From positions 1 through 48,600 of the forward strand of contig NZ_JACIEU010000024.1 of assembly GCF_014197035.1 (NCBI RefSeq): a stretch of DNA of 48,600 bases, given 5' to 3'. Shown here piece by piece: positions 15,756 through 25,621 of the stretch (position 1 is the first letter of the stretch; every line of letters begins with the position of its first letter). The position numbers and the translations under genes are program-made. The DNA comes from Sphingobium scionense. Lineage in GTDB: Bacteria > Pseudomonadota > Alphaproteobacteria > Sphingomonadales > Sphingomonadaceae. The notes under the pieces are model-generated. The model saw nothing but the letters and a program-made list of their open reading frames with translations. It was not told where the DNA came from and made no database searches.

Positions 15756-17972
15756 TTACGTCAACGACAAGACGCGCACGTTGCCGATCCGGTCGGGCAC
15801 ATCGACCATGACTTTGCGACCGGAGCGGCGCAGCACGACATCTGCTTGGCCATTGCCTACTTGGATGTGGCGAATGAGCAACTCATCGAGATTCCCCGGC
15901 AATGTGGGTTCGGCGAACAATATCCGCTCGGCCTGGGGATCAAAACTCAAGCCTAGACAGGATTGAAGCAGGAACAATGGCGCTGCGGCTGCCCAGGCCT
16001 GGGGGACGCATGCCACGGGATATAATGTCGGTCCCTGAGCCGGACGGCGCGGGAAACCGCAAAACAGTTCGGGTAACCGCCGCAGGTCGACATAGGTCGA
16101 AGCAGCCATCAGCCCCTCGAAAATCAGGGCAGCCTCCGCCCGGAAGCCATAACGAGCGAAGCCGGCCGCGATCAGGGCGTTGTCATGCGGCCAGACCGAG
16201 CCGTTATGATAGCTCATCGGATTATAGCGCGCCTCCGTCGTGGGGATGGTGCGAATGCCCCATCCGGAAAAGGAAGAAGGCGACATTAGAGCCTCGATCA
16301 GGCGCGGGACGCGTTCCTGCCTGGCCAGTCCCGTAAACAGGACCTGACCCGCGTTGGAAGAGCGAACCCGGCACGGTCGCTTGTCTCCGTCCAGAGCCAG
16401 AACGTAGGTGCCAAGCGCCTCGTCAAAGAAGGCGCGGTCGAAGCGTTCCTGAAGCGCCGATGCCTTCTCGCGGAACATTGCCGCCTTGTCGCTGTCAGCG
16501 AAGCTATCGAGGATTGTCGCCGCCGCCATCCAGGCGCCATAGACATAGGCCTGCACCTCAGCGAGGGCAACCGGTCCTCGGGCGAGGCTTCCGTCCGCAT
16601 GAAAGACGGAGTCGTAACTGTCTTTCCAGCCCTGATTGGCAAGTCCCTGATCGGTATATCGGCCATATTCGACATAGCCATCGCCGTCCCGATCGCCGTG
16701 GTTGTCGATCCAGCCAAGCGCAGCTTCGATTTGAGGCCAGATCGAACGGATGAAGCCAAGGTCGCCGGTCCGCTCGAGATATTGTCCGGCGAGCATGATG
16801 AACAAGGGTGTGGAATCGATGCTGCCATAATAATGACGAAAGGGCACCTCACCTAATATGGCCATCTCGCCGCGGCGAACCTCGTGCAGGATCTTGCCGG
16901 GCTCCGCATCGGCATCGGGATCGAATGCAGTCGCCTGATGCGCGGCCAGAAAAGAGAGCACACCGCGCGCTATTCCCGGATCGAGCCACAGCATCTCCAT
17001 TGCGGTGATGATCGAATCCCGGCCGAACACTGTGCTGAACCAGGGAATCCCGGCATAGGGAAACGGTCCATGCTCGGTATCCGTCACCAGCATATATGTG
17101 TCAGCTACGCAGCGACGCAGCGTCTCATTGACGGTCTCGTTGGAGGAAACCAGTGATGCTGCGCGGCCGGAGGAACGTTGCAAGGCTCGCCGGGCCTGAC
17201 GCATCGACTGGGCGAAGTCCTGCCGCAGATCCAGGTTTTGCTCCACTTGTCCGCAGCGAATTCGGATCAGCAGTGTCTGCCGTTCCTGCGGCGCGAGCGT
17301 CAGGGTGAAGACAGCGTGGGCAGCAGCCAGTTCCTGCGGCAGCGGCGCAAAGCGGAGGGACGTCTCCCGGACCATGCCATCAAGCCCTTCATAGGCAAGA
17401 ACGACCTGGTCCCGGCCGATCTGCGGCGCGCGCAGATGGCCACGGGCGTCTCGGCTCGTTCCCCTGACCTCGAACAGATCCAGGAAATCGGCGCCAAACT
17501 CCAGCCTCAGGCTGATGGAATGAGCCTTGTCGTCATAGTTGCAAATGGTCAGCCTTTCGAACAGGCTAGCATCCCATAGAAAGCGCGTGCGGCGGATATG
17601 GATCAGGTCATGCTTTAGCCCATGACGGCCATCTGATCCGGCAAAATCCGGATTTGTAAGATCGCATGTCAGGGTGGCATTGTCGTCGCGCAGGGCCGAA
17701 CTGAGAAGAATCGGCCGCGCGCCATCCTCCATGGTCAAATAAAAATGCGAAAGATGGCGTGTATCGCGATGATATAGGCCTTCGGGACTACCTGGGCCAC
17801 CGATTGCATCGCCGCTATGATCGAAAAGCGCGAATGTATCTCCGTGCTTGAGCGTACGAGGCCTTCTTTCATGCAACGAGGCGGTTGCGGGCACAAAGAA
17901 TTGAGCTGGCGCCCGGGATATGGTGTCAGATTGCGGCTGTAGGCTTGGCCGCCTTTCGACAATCGCGTGCAT
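15756..17972 (-). CDS. Amylo-alpha-1,6-glucosidase / glycogen-debranching-type protein
   Basis: 738 residues, start at 17972 with a strong GAGGAGG. The N-terminal domain (about 20-270) is the glycogen debranching N-terminal type (RRPRTLKHGDTFALFDHSGD, GLYHRDTRHLSHF). The C-terminal half is an (alpha/alpha)6 barrel with GIPWFSTVFGRDSI, DRDGDGYVEY and MSYHNGSVWPHDNALIA, as in GH63/GH133-like glucosidases. It should hydrolyse alpha-glucan branches or related oligosaccharides; the exact substrate is not readable. It begins 11 bp after the stop of the glycosyltransferase gene and is the last gene of the groES-groEL-glycosyltransferase unit, so heat shock probably induces it. Confidence 0.87.
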   Translation of the reverse strand: MHAIVERRPSLQPQSDTISRAPAQFFVPATASLHERRPRTLKHGDTFALFDHSGDAIGGPGSPEGLYHRDTRHLSHFYLTMEDGARPILLSSALRDDNATLTCDLTNPDFAGSDGRHGLKHDLIHIRRTRFLWDASLFERLTICNYDDKAHSISLRLEFGADFLDLFEVRGTSRDARGHLRAPQIGRDQVVLAYEGLDGMVRETSLRFAPLPQELAAAHAVFTLTLAPQERQTLLIRIRCGQVEQNLDLRQDFAQSMRQARRALQRSSGRAASLVSSNETVNETLRRCVADTYMLVTDTEHGPFPYAGIPWFSTVFGRDSIITAMEMLWLDPGIARGVLSFLAAHQATAFDPDADAEPGKILHEVRRGEMAILGEVPFRHYYGSIDSTPLFIMLAGQYLERTGDLGFIRSIWPQIEAALGWIDNHGDRDGDGYVEYGRYTDQGLANQGWKDSYDSVFHADGSLARGPVALAEVQAYVYGAWMAAATILDSFADSDKAAMFREKASALQERFDRAFFDEALGTYVLALDGDKRPCRVRSSNAGQVLFTGLARQERVPRLIEALMSPSSFSGWGIRTIPTTEARYNPMSYHNGSVWPHDNALIAAGFARYGFRAEAALIFEGLMAASTYVDLRRLPELFCGFPRRPAQGPTLYPVACVPQAWAAAAPLFLLQSCLGLSFDPQAERILFAEPTLPGNLDELLIRHIQVGNGQADVVLRRSGRKVMVDVPDRIGNVRVLSLT

Positions 17973-17983
17973 GACAGGCCTCC

Positions 17984-19078
17984 TCAGGCGACGACCTGCA
18001 GGTCCGCGCTCTCCCCCAGTAGCCGCCGATAGCGTGCGGCCTGCATTCGGGAGCCGGGCAGATTGCGGTACAGATCGAGATAGTCGGCGGCCATGCGGCC
18101 CGCAGAGAAGCGGCGTTCGAACGTCTCGCGCACGCGCTGGCGATCAAGGCCGTCGAGATGCGATACCGCCGTCACCGCCTCCTCAAGCGTATCGACGATG
18201 AAGCCAGAGACGCCGTGATCGATGACTTCGGGGACCGAGCCGCAGCGAAAAGCGATTACCGGCGTCGCGCATGCCATCGCCTCGATCATCACAAGGCCGA
18301 AGGGTTCGGGCCAGTCGATCGGAAACAGCAGGGCGCGCGCATTTCCCAGAAACTCGGCCTTCTGTCGCTCGTTGATTTCCCCGATGAATTCGACGTTGGG
18401 CGACACCCGGATCATCGGCTCTATCACTTTTTCCCAATATTCGAGATCTGCCTGGTCGACTTTTGCGGCGATCTTCAGCTTCATGCCCGCGGCGGTTGCG
18501 ATTGAGATAGCACGGTCGGGTCGCTTCTCGGGCGAGATGCGCCCGAGGAAAGCGAGATAGTCGCCTTTGGGTTTGATCGTGGCCGGCAACAGGTTGCTGG
18601 GAAGCCCATGATGAACCGTGCGCACCCAATTGACCGGCGGCATGGGGCGCCGCTGGTCATTGGAAATGGAAACCAGCGGCAGGTCAGGGAATGCGCGGTA
18701 AAAGGGCTGCAGATCAGGAAGATCGAGCCGCCCGTGCAATGTCGTCACTGTGCGCCCGGCAAAATCGGCCACCATTGGAGCGTGCAAGAGGTCAATATGG
18801 AAGTGAAGCACGTCGAATTCGTCGGCGCGGCGGCGGACTTCCTCGAGCAGGACCATATGATGGGGAAGAGGATCCTTCACCCCCGGGTCTAGCCGCAGGG
18901 CCGTTTCGCAAGCCGGCACGAGCCGCGCACTGGTCTGGGAATCCCCACTTGCGAAGAGCGTGACATCGTGTCCCTCCCGCACCAGTTCTTCGGTCAGATA
19001 GGATACGATACGTTCGGTGCCGCCATAGAGTTTTGGAGGGACGCTTTCGGCAAGCGGTGCAATCTGTGCGATCTTCAT
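17984..19078 (-). CDS. Glycosyltransferase family 4 protein
   Basis: 364 residues from MKIAQIAPLAESVPPKLYGG at 19078, where AGGGAG lies upstream; the frame extends 22 codons further without a ribosome site. GT-B fold: the N-terminal glycine-rich acceptor site YGGTERIVSYLTEELV, and the C-terminal nucleotide-sugar site EPFGLVMIEAMACATPVIA, which contains the retaining E-x7-E motif. The donor and product are unknown. It stands between groEL and the debranching enzyme and reads in the same direction, which suggests production or remodelling of an alpha-glucan or related sugar under heat stress. A GC-rich hairpin before it could reduce read-through from groEL. Confidence 0.87.
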   Translation of the reverse strand: MKIAQIAPLAESVPPKLYGGTERIVSYLTEELVREGHDVTLFASGDSQTSARLVPACETALRLDPGVKDPLPHHMVLLEEVRRRADEFDVLHFHIDLLHAPMVADFAGRTVTTLHGRLDLPDLQPFYRAFPDLPLVSISNDQRRPMPPVNWVRTVHHGLPSNLLPATIKPKGDYLAFLGRISPEKRPDRAISIATAAGMKLKIAAKVDQADLEYWEKVIEPMIRVSPNVEFIGEINERQKAEFLGNARALLFPIDWPEPFGLVMIEAMACATPVIAFRCGSVPEVIDHGVSGFIVDTLEEAVTAVSHLDGLDRQRVRETFERRFSAGRMAADYLDLYRNLPGSRMQAARYRRLLGESADLQVVA

Positions 19079-19151
19079 AGTCTGGTTCTCCCTGGATGCC
19101 GGCCCGGCAGGGGAGATCGACGAGCCCCTGCCTGCCGATTGCAACGGAAAG

Positions 19152-19179
19152 TCGGGGCCGGCTCGAGCGCCGGCCCCGA
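19152..19179 (-). terminator. GC-rich hairpin between groEL and glycosyltransferase
   Basis: TCGGGGCCGGC (19152-19162) pairs perfectly with GCCGGCCCCGA (19169-19179) around a 6-base loop. On the minus strand only CTTTCC follows, a poor T-run. It is best read as a partial terminator or an mRNA-stabilising stem that sets the ratio of chaperonin to the downstream sugar enzymes. Confidence 0.5.
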
Positions 19180-19185
19180 TTAGGG

Positions 19186-20805
<1,620 letters not shown>

Positions 20806-20860
20806 CGCTGCTACTCCTTTCTATGTCCTTCCTGAATGTTCGAGGGATAAGGGCGGTCGA

Positions 20861-21175
20861 TCAGGCCGCCTGCTTGAGAGGCACGACATTGTCGATCACG
20901 CCAAGGATGTCGCTCTCCTTCATGATGAGCAGATCCTCGCCGTCGATCTTGACCTCGGTGCCCGACCATTTGCCGAACAGGATGCGGTCGCCGGCCTTGA
21001 CGGACAACTCCACCAACTGGCCGCTGTCGTCGCGCGCGCCGGGGCCGACGGCGACGACCTCGCCTTCCTGCGGCTTTTCCTTGGCGGTGTCGGGAATGAT
21101 GATGCCGCCCGAGGTCTTCTCCTCGGCTTCGATGCGGCGGACGACCACACGGTCGTGCAAGGGGCGGAAATGCAT
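20861..21175 (-). CDS. groES: Co-chaperonin GroES
   Basis: 104 residues from the ATG at 21175, with GGAGG 7 bases upstream (the frame extends further but without a start signal). MHFRPLHDRVVVRRIEAEEK, the mobile loop EEKTSGGIIIPDTAKEKPQE and the C-terminal DILGVID are all canonical. The tail VPLKQAA is slightly longer than usual. It is the cap of the GroEL cage and the first gene of the CIRCE-controlled operon. Confidence 0.97.
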   Translation of the reverse strand: MHFRPLHDRVVVRRIEAEEKTSGGIIIPDTAKEKPQEGEVVAVGPGARDDSGQLVELSVKAGDRILFGKWSGTEVKIDGEDLLIMKESDILGVIDNVVPLKQAA

Positions 21176-21287
21176 GGCAAAACCTCCAGATGCAAAACGG
21201 GTTGTGATGTACCTGCCGGCTCTCTGGACGACAGGTTCGCGTGAACTAGGAAAAGAGATTTTCGGGTTCAAGAGGGCGAATGAATTT

Positions 21288-21314
21288 TTGGCACTCATCT
21301 TCCTAGAGTGCCAA
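21288..21314. promoter_or_regulatory. CIRCE operator (HrcA binding site)
   Basis: TTGGCACTC-N9-GAGTGCCAA, a perfect inverted repeat with the exact 9-base spacing of CIRCE (consensus TTAGCACTC-N9-GAGTGCTAA). It lies 113 bp upstream of the groES start. A CTTGAA box (minus strand, plus positions 21267-21272) between it and groES may be part of a promoter. A 16-bp tandem duplication lies at 21321-21352. Confidence 0.93.
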
Positions 21315-21461
21315 TACAGCCCTTTTCAGCAACATGCCTTTTCAGCAACATGCCGAACGTCTTCCCTCTTGACGCAACTCCGATCAGCCCCAAAATCTCG
21401 AGCGGCGTGTGGCGCTGCCCACGCATGAGAAAGGAGCGACACAAGGAAAGGAGCCACGGCC

Positions 21462-21701
21462 ATGTCGCAGCCATTTTCCCGTTTCCTGCACCCCTTCGAC
21501 GTTGCGCACCACCCGAACCTGGAGCCGGAAGTCAAACGCGCCATTCTCGCCTCCTGGGCGTCCGATCGCGCGGCGGTGAAGGACCAGCCAGCGCTGCGGA
21601 AGCCGCCCGGCGCGAGGCGCGCCGTGCCGATCGACGAGGTCTTCGCTGCCATGCGATCCCTCGATGAACCGCCGCAGACCGACGGGCGATCACTACAATG
21701 A
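21462..21701 (+). CDS. Small conserved protein, unknown function
   Basis: 79 residues, GGAG 8 bases before the start. It begins MSQPFSRFLHPFDVAHHPNL and contains EPEVKRAILASWASDRAAVK and VPIDEVFAAMRSLDEPP. Soluble, no signal or membrane segment. I recall similar small proteins beside stress genes in alphaproteobacteria but know no function. Its stop overlaps the start of usg (ATGA), so the two are translationally coupled. Confidence 0.75.
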   Translation: MSQPFSRFLHPFDVAHHPNLEPEVKRAILASWASDRAAVKDQPALRKPPGARRAVPIDEVFAAMRSLDEPPQTDGRSLQ

Positions 21702-21967
21702 GCGACCGGGGCTTCATCGCGCAGCTGGAGGGCTATGGTCTCACCACAGCCGAGATCCATTATTACCGGCCCGATGCGCCGTCGCTTCTCCAGCTGTTCA
21801 CTTGGCAGGAGTATGATCTGGCACCTGATTTCCCCGTGCTGTTCGATTTTCTCGACCATTGGCGGCGTGAGATCGAGGCCGCACTCCATTCGGTCCGGAT
21901 CGCCCATGGCCGGCTTATCGGACCCACCGAATGGCGCGCGGTCGATGGCATCATCCCCCTCCCATGA
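21698..21967 (+). CDS. usg: Usg family protein
   Basis: 89 residues: QLEGYGLTTAEIHYYRPD, LLQLFTWQEYDLAPDFPVL, FLDHWRREIEAALHSVRIAH and PTEWRAVDGI match the Usg protein known from alphaproteobacterial tryptophan gene clusters, where its function is unestablished. Here it is away from trp genes and sits between a small protein gene (4-base overlap) and another small gene downstream, inside the stress island. Confidence 0.85.
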   Translation: MSDRGFIAQLEGYGLTTAEIHYYRPDAPSLLQLFTWQEYDLAPDFPVLFDFLDHWRREIEAALHSVRIAHGRLIGPTEWRAVDGIIPLP

Positions 21968-22041
21968 CGCGCGGTCTTGGCTAGCGCTGGCGCAGGCGAG
22001 GCGGACGGGCGGTCCGCCTCGTCCTCGCCTTCGACGACATC

Positions 22042-22323
22042 ATGGAATTCGCGCTCGCGCTGCTGTCGGTGCCGCCCGACGAGCTGGAAGCGCTGGACTG
22101 GAGCTTTGCCGATCGCAAGCGGCTCCTTGATCATTTCCTGCGCTCGGGCAAGGCAGCCCAGCGCATTTCACGCGATGTGCTGGCGCAAAGCCCTATCACG
22201 CTGCGGTTGCCGCGACGGGACCTTGCGCCGCTTCAGCGCTTCGCCCGCCGCGAACTGCCCAAGGCCGCTTCCAACGCCGCCATGCTCGACCGGGTGATTC
22301 GGGTGCTCGACGAGGCCGCGTAG
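22042..22323 (+). CDS. Small helical protein, unknown function
   Basis: 93 residues: MEFALALLSVPPDELEALDW, KRLLDHFLRSGKAAQRISRD, ITLRLPRRDLAPLQRFARRE. No family recognised. The frame remains open and protein-like for about ten codons before the ATG (VRLVLAFDDI), but with no start codon, so the N-terminus may be slightly damaged. It follows usg by 74 bp in the same direction and likely belongs to the same transcript. Confidence 0.6.
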   Translation: MEFALALLSVPPDELEALDWSFADRKRLLDHFLRSGKAAQRISRDVLAQSPITLRLPRRDLAPLQRFARRELPKAASNAAMLDRVIRVLDEAA

Positions 22324-22332
22324 CGGCTGGAT

Positions 22333-22965
22333 TCAGCCGGCGAGGAATGGCGCGGCCGCGAGGCCATCGAAGATGAACTGGACGGCAAGTCCGGCGAGAA
22401 GCACGCCGGAGATCCGGCCCACAACGTCGGCGCCGGTGCTACCGAGTAAGTGGACGAGGCGGTCGGCGGCGAGCATCGCCAGCCAGGTCAGCACTATGCA
22501 GGCGACGATCATCGCGAGCACGCCGCTCCCCTCGATCAAGCCCTCGGTGCGGCCCATGACCAGCACGGCGGCCGAAAGGCTGCCCGGACCCGCAATTAAG
22601 GGAAACGCCAGCGGAAAGACCGCGATGTCGCCAGGCCCTTCGGCTTCCCGGCGCTCGCCTTCGCTGATCGACGAGAGTCCTGGGCTGGAAAAGGTGAGTG
22701 TCAAGGCCTGGAGAAACAGGAGCACGCCGCCCGCCACGCGGAATGCCGGCAGCGAGATATGCAGGAGCGAAAGAACGACGCCGCCCGCCACAGCGAACAG
22801 CAGCAGCACACCGGCAGCGATCGAGACGGAGCGCGTGGCAAGGCTGATCCGCTCGCTGCGGTGAATTCCAGCCGTCAGGCCGGCGAAGACTACCGCCGTC
22901 TCGATCGGACCGATTGTGACGAGCAGGGTGATGAAGCTGGAGAGGATACCGGCTGATATGTGCAT
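22333..22965 (-). CDS. MarC family integral membrane protein
   Basis: 210 residues with six hydrophobic segments. MarC/NAAT-type features: the N-terminal SFITLLVTIGPIETAVVFAG, the central FPLAFPLIAGPGSLSAAVLV (the family's P-L-x-x-G-P-G motif) and a C-terminal ISGVLLAGLAVQFIFDGL. The family is widespread in the inner membrane; some members were proposed as amino acid transporters, but the role is unsettled. It is convergent with the plus-strand usg cluster. A strong terminator (22990-23017) separates it from the gene upstream. Confidence 0.87.
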   Translation of the reverse strand: MHISAGILSSFITLLVTIGPIETAVVFAGLTAGIHRSERISLATRSVSIAAGVLLLFAVAGGVVLSLLHISLPAFRVAGGVLLFLQALTLTFSSPGLSSISEGERREAEGPGDIAVFPLAFPLIAGPGSLSAAVLVMGRTEGLIEGSGVLAMIVACIVLTWLAMLAADRLVHLLGSTGADVVGRISGVLLAGLAVQFIFDGLAAAPFLAG

Positions 22966-22989
22966 GAGCTAAGCAACTGGAGACTGGTA

Positions 22990-23017
22990 AAGGGAGCGGC
23001 GCCAGCTCCGCTCCCTT
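22990..23017. terminator. Rho-independent-type hairpin
   Basis: AAGGGAGCGG (22990-22999) and CCGCTCCCTT (23008-23017) form a perfect 10-bp stem with an 8-base loop. It lies after the stop (23070) of the minus-strand operon and before marC, so it likely ends that transcript. Confidence 0.7.
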
Positions 23018-23069
23018 ATGATTCAGACGACTTTGAACAACCCGCCGCGTTGGCCGCCAGCAGACTGCA

Positions 23070-23618
23070 TCATGTTCGGCGCAGCGCGTCGGTTCGGTTC
23101 GGATGGGCGATCGTTGCCGACGGCGCTTCGCGGCAGTCACCGGAACTGTTCGACACGACCTTGGGTTGCTCCCCCGAGCCAAGCGAGGTGACCTGAACGC
23201 TTCGGCTGCAGGCGCTTCCCCCATTGGTCGTCGAGACGAAGCTGTAGCTAACGGTTCCCGGAGGCAGGCTGCGCAGCGCCGTCAGGTCGATCTTCCCGTC
23301 ATCGGCCATTGCCAGGAGCGGCAACGCGTGCACCTGACGCATCATCATCTCGCTCTGCCGGTCCATGTCGGCCGCGATCCGATCGAACAGGGCGAATGGG
23401 GCCGCCTCCAACGGATCGAGCCATGCGATCGGTGCCAGGCTGGAGGCCGGCGCGACCGTCACTTTCGGCGCGACATCCCCCTGATATTCTATCCGGGCGA
23501 CCGTGCCGTCCGGCAGGCCGACCTTCATCACATGACTGTTGTGGCTCGCCGCCAGCGCGGTGCCGATGGCGGCGACCGCCGCCACCCCGGCCAGGACGGC
23601 TGCACGAATTTTTCGCAT
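23070..23618 (-). CDS. Exported protein, unknown function
   Basis: 182 residues after GAGGAGA. Signal peptide of about 23 residues (AAVLAGVAAVAAIGTALAA). The mature part begins SHNSHVMKVGLPDGTVARIEY and contains MDRQSEMMMRQVHAL and a two-Cys C-terminal part (GGSACSRSVQVTSLG, SSGDCREAPS), probably one disulfide. No family recognised. It starts 17 bp after the NDUFS4-like gene and is the fourth gene of the Hsp20 operon. Confidence 0.72.
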   Translation of the reverse strand: MRKIRAAVLAGVAAVAAIGTALAASHNSHVMKVGLPDGTVARIEYQGDVAPKVTVAPASSLAPIAWLDPLEAAPFALFDRIAADMDRQSEMMMRQVHALPLLAMADDGKIDLTALRSLPPGTVSYSFVSTTNGGSACSRSVQVTSLGSGEQPKVVSNSSGDCREAPSATIAHPNRTDALRRT

Positions 23619-23634
23619 CTATCGTCTCCTCTGA

Positions 23635-24189
23635 TCATGCTGAATGTGGAGATGCCATCACGCCGCCCCCCGCCATTCCCGAGCCCTGGGCGTTTTTAAG
23701 TGCGGCCGGATACTGGCCGCAGCATCGCGCGTGCGGGCCCGTGGGCCAACAGCACAACGGCGGCGGCGCTTGACCGGTGAGGCGAGGCTGGCTGGATCGA
23801 CCCGATTGCGGCGCTCCACGAACCTCGAACGGCACATTTTCGCGCCGACAATAGCGCTCGGCCGCTTCGCGGTCGGGAAAGCGAAGCTCGATCTGCGCGA
23901 GCGGATCGCCACCGCCGGTCCATCCGGTCAGCGGATCGATGCGCGGGCGCCAGCGCTCCGCGAAGCGCAGCCGCCATGTGCCTTCCCGCGCGCGACCGGC
24001 CTGGTTGACCCGCATCGGCACCGGCTCGATGATTGCGAGGGCATCGCACGGCAAGGCGCTCGCATGGCTAGGGCCAGATCTGCGATTGTCATTGGCGGCG
24101 AGCGCCCTCGCCTCGCGCCAAGTCGCAACCGGTTGGAGGCTCGGCCCGGGACCGAGGTCCCGGGCCTGCCCGTCATGCCGCCTTGCCAA
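23635..24189 (-). CDS. NDUFS4-like (ETC complex I subunit region) protein
   Basis: Up to 184 residues. The segment TWRLRFAERWRPRIDPLTGWTGGGDPLAQIELRFPDREAAERYCRRENVPFEV (written here only as an annotation of residues about 70-122; key residues W, DPL.GWT, FPDREAA.RY) matches the conserved region of mitochondrial complex I subunit NDUFS4. The frame opens with a TTG at 24189 that overlaps the end of the Hsp20 gene by 17 bases, so the start is uncertain. The C-terminal 60 residues (Pro/Cys-rich) are unlike the family. Its place directly behind two Hsp20 genes hints at a stress role distinct from complex I proper. Confidence 0.72.
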   Translation of the reverse strand: MARRHDGQARDLGPGPSLQPVATWREARALAANDNRRSGPSHASALPCDALAIIEPVPMRVNQAGRAREGTWRLRFAERWRPRIDPLTGWTGGGDPLAQIELRFPDREAAERYCRRENVPFEVRGAPQSGRSSQPRLTGQAPPPLCCWPTGPHARCCGQYPAALKNAQGSGMAGGGVMASPHSA

Positions 24190-24694
24190 TGACTGGGATG
24201 CGGCGGATATTCTCGTTCGCCGCCTCCGTTTTCGGCAGGGTGACAGTCAGTACGCCGTTCTTGAAGCTGGCGTCGGCCTTGTCACGATCGACGCCCTTCG
24301 GCAGGCCGATGCGCCGCTCGAAGCGGCCATAGCTGCGCTCGGTATAGCCGCGCCCCTTGTCCTCGACCTGGGACTTCTTCTCGCCGCGCAGCGTCAGCAC
24401 GCCTTCCTCGACGGTGATTTCGACGTCCTTTTCGTCGAGGCCGGGAAGTTCGGCTGTGACCCGGATTTCCTCATCGGTCTCGGCGAGCTCGAGGTTCGGC
24501 CAGGAAAGACCGCGGTCGAAGCCGCCGAGCGACGGCACGCCGAAGCCGCGGAAGACATCGTCGAACAGCCGGTTCACCTCGCGGTGAAGCGAGAGGAGCG
24601 GATGGGTATTGTCGTCACGGTCGCGCTCGGCGCTGACCGGGACGGGGAGCCGGTTTTCCTGCCGGCTCCAGGGAATGAGATCACGAAAAGCCAT
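24173..24694 (-). CDS. Small heat shock protein, Hsp20 family (second of pair)
   Basis: 173 residues; ATG 24694 chosen because AGGAG stands 9 bases upstream, whereas the ATG at 24703 would abut it. The N-terminal arm MAFRDLIPWSRQ...REVNRLFDDVFRGFG is followed by the alpha-crystallin domain (about 65-165: ELPGLDEKDVEITVEEGVLT, YGRFERRIGLP and the A-x-x-x-N-G-V-L motif ASFKNGVLTVTLPK). It holds unfolding proteins for refolding. An I-x-I-type tail (RRIPVIGKAA) is present for oligomer contacts. It follows the other Hsp20 gene by 84 bp. Confidence 0.93.
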   Translation of the reverse strand: MAFRDLIPWSRQENRLPVPVSAERDRDDNTHPLLSLHREVNRLFDDVFRGFGVPSLGGFDRGLSWPNLELAETDEEIRVTAELPGLDEKDVEITVEEGVLTLRGEKKSQVEDKGRGYTERSYGRFERRIGLPKGVDRDKADASFKNGVLTVTLPKTEAANENIRRIPVIGKAA

Positions 24695-24778
24695 GATGGT
24701 CATCTCCTTTTCTGGCTGGAAGGGGCAAGGCCTGCCGGCCCGCTGGGGGGCGGCGCCGGCAAACCTTTTGATCCGGGA

Positions 24779-25252
24779 TCAGGCCGCTTTGCGGGCCTTA
24801 TCCCTGGGCGCTTCGATCCGATCCTGGGCAACCTTCCCGCCAGCGATCTCGATCCGGCGCGGCTTCATCGCCTCGGGCACCACGCGCTTGAGCGCGATGC
24901 TGAGCAAGCCGTTCTCGAAGCTGGCCTCGCCCGCTTCGACGAAGTCGGCGAGCTGGAAGCGCCGCTCGAACGCGCGGGCGGCGATGCCGCGATGCAGATA
25001 TTCGCCCTGGCCCTCGTCATCGGCGCGCTTGCCGGTGACGGTGAGCAGGTTCTGCTGCGCCACCACCTCGATGTCCTCGGGGCGGAATCCGGCGACCGCA
25101 AGCGTGATGCTGTAGCTGTCCTCGCCGTCCTTGAGGATGTCGAAGGACGGATAGCCGTCGTCCTCGCGCGCGCCTGCCTCGAGCAGGTTGAAGAGGCGGT
25201 CGAAGCCGACCGTGGAGCGCCTGTAGGGCGCGAAGTCGAAGTTGGTTCTCAT
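24779..25252 (-). CDS. Small heat shock protein, Hsp20/IbpA type (first of pair)
   Basis: 157 residues from MRTNFDFAPYRRSTVGFDRL at 25252, with GGAGG upstream. This N-terminus and PSFDILKDGEDSYSITLAVA followed by GFRPEDIEVVAQQ are IbpA-like; the crystallin domain ends with ASFENGLLSIAL. It forms oligomers that keep heat-damaged proteins soluble. It belongs to a different Hsp20 class from its partner downstream, as is common for class A pairs that work together. Heat-shock control is expected from the CTTGAAAC box upstream. Confidence 0.93.
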   Translation of the reverse strand: MRTNFDFAPYRRSTVGFDRLFNLLEAGAREDDGYPSFDILKDGEDSYSITLAVAGFRPEDIEVVAQQNLLTVTGKRADDEGQGEYLHRGIAARAFERRFQLADFVEAGEASFENGLLSIALKRVVPEAMKPRRIEIAGGKVAQDRIEAPRDKARKAA

Positions 25253-25345
25253 TTCCAAATCCTCCGTTTGAGCAATTTGGGCATGAGATGCGCCGGAAAG
25301 AGCCGACGCTCTCATGTGTCCCACCGGACCCGGTTCGGCGTCCGG

Positions 25346-25381
25346 CGACAAAGACCTAGTAAGCCGCAAACAGGTTTCAAG
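25346..25381 (-). promoter_or_regulatory. Possible sigma-32 (RpoH) promoter for the Hsp20 operon
   Basis: On the minus strand CTTGAAAC (plus 25374-25381) matches the -35 box of RpoH promoters; about 14 bases on, ACTAGGT could serve as a weak -10. It lies about 120 bp before the first Hsp20 start. No CIRCE is seen here. Confidence 0.45.
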
Positions 25382-25621
25382 AGAAAAAATTCGCGGTGCC
25401 AGCTCGCCGACCAATCCGCTTTTCGAAGACTGATGCACCTCGAAAGCCCCCTTGAAATGGCCGTGACAAAAACAAGATTAGGCCTGCGGACCGGGCCCCT
25501 CTGACGGCGGCTGTTCCAGCCTCCGTGATGTCGGACCGCATCGAGTGCGCTCGGTGCAGGATCGCAGGCTTCACGCCGAAGCCCCGAGTGCCTCATCAAC
25601 TTGGATACAATGGAGTGAGGC

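Noticed and set aside
23939..25504. A 521-codon frame opposite the Hsp20 genes
   Set aside because: Antisense of two clear Hsp20 genes and the NDUFS4-like gene.
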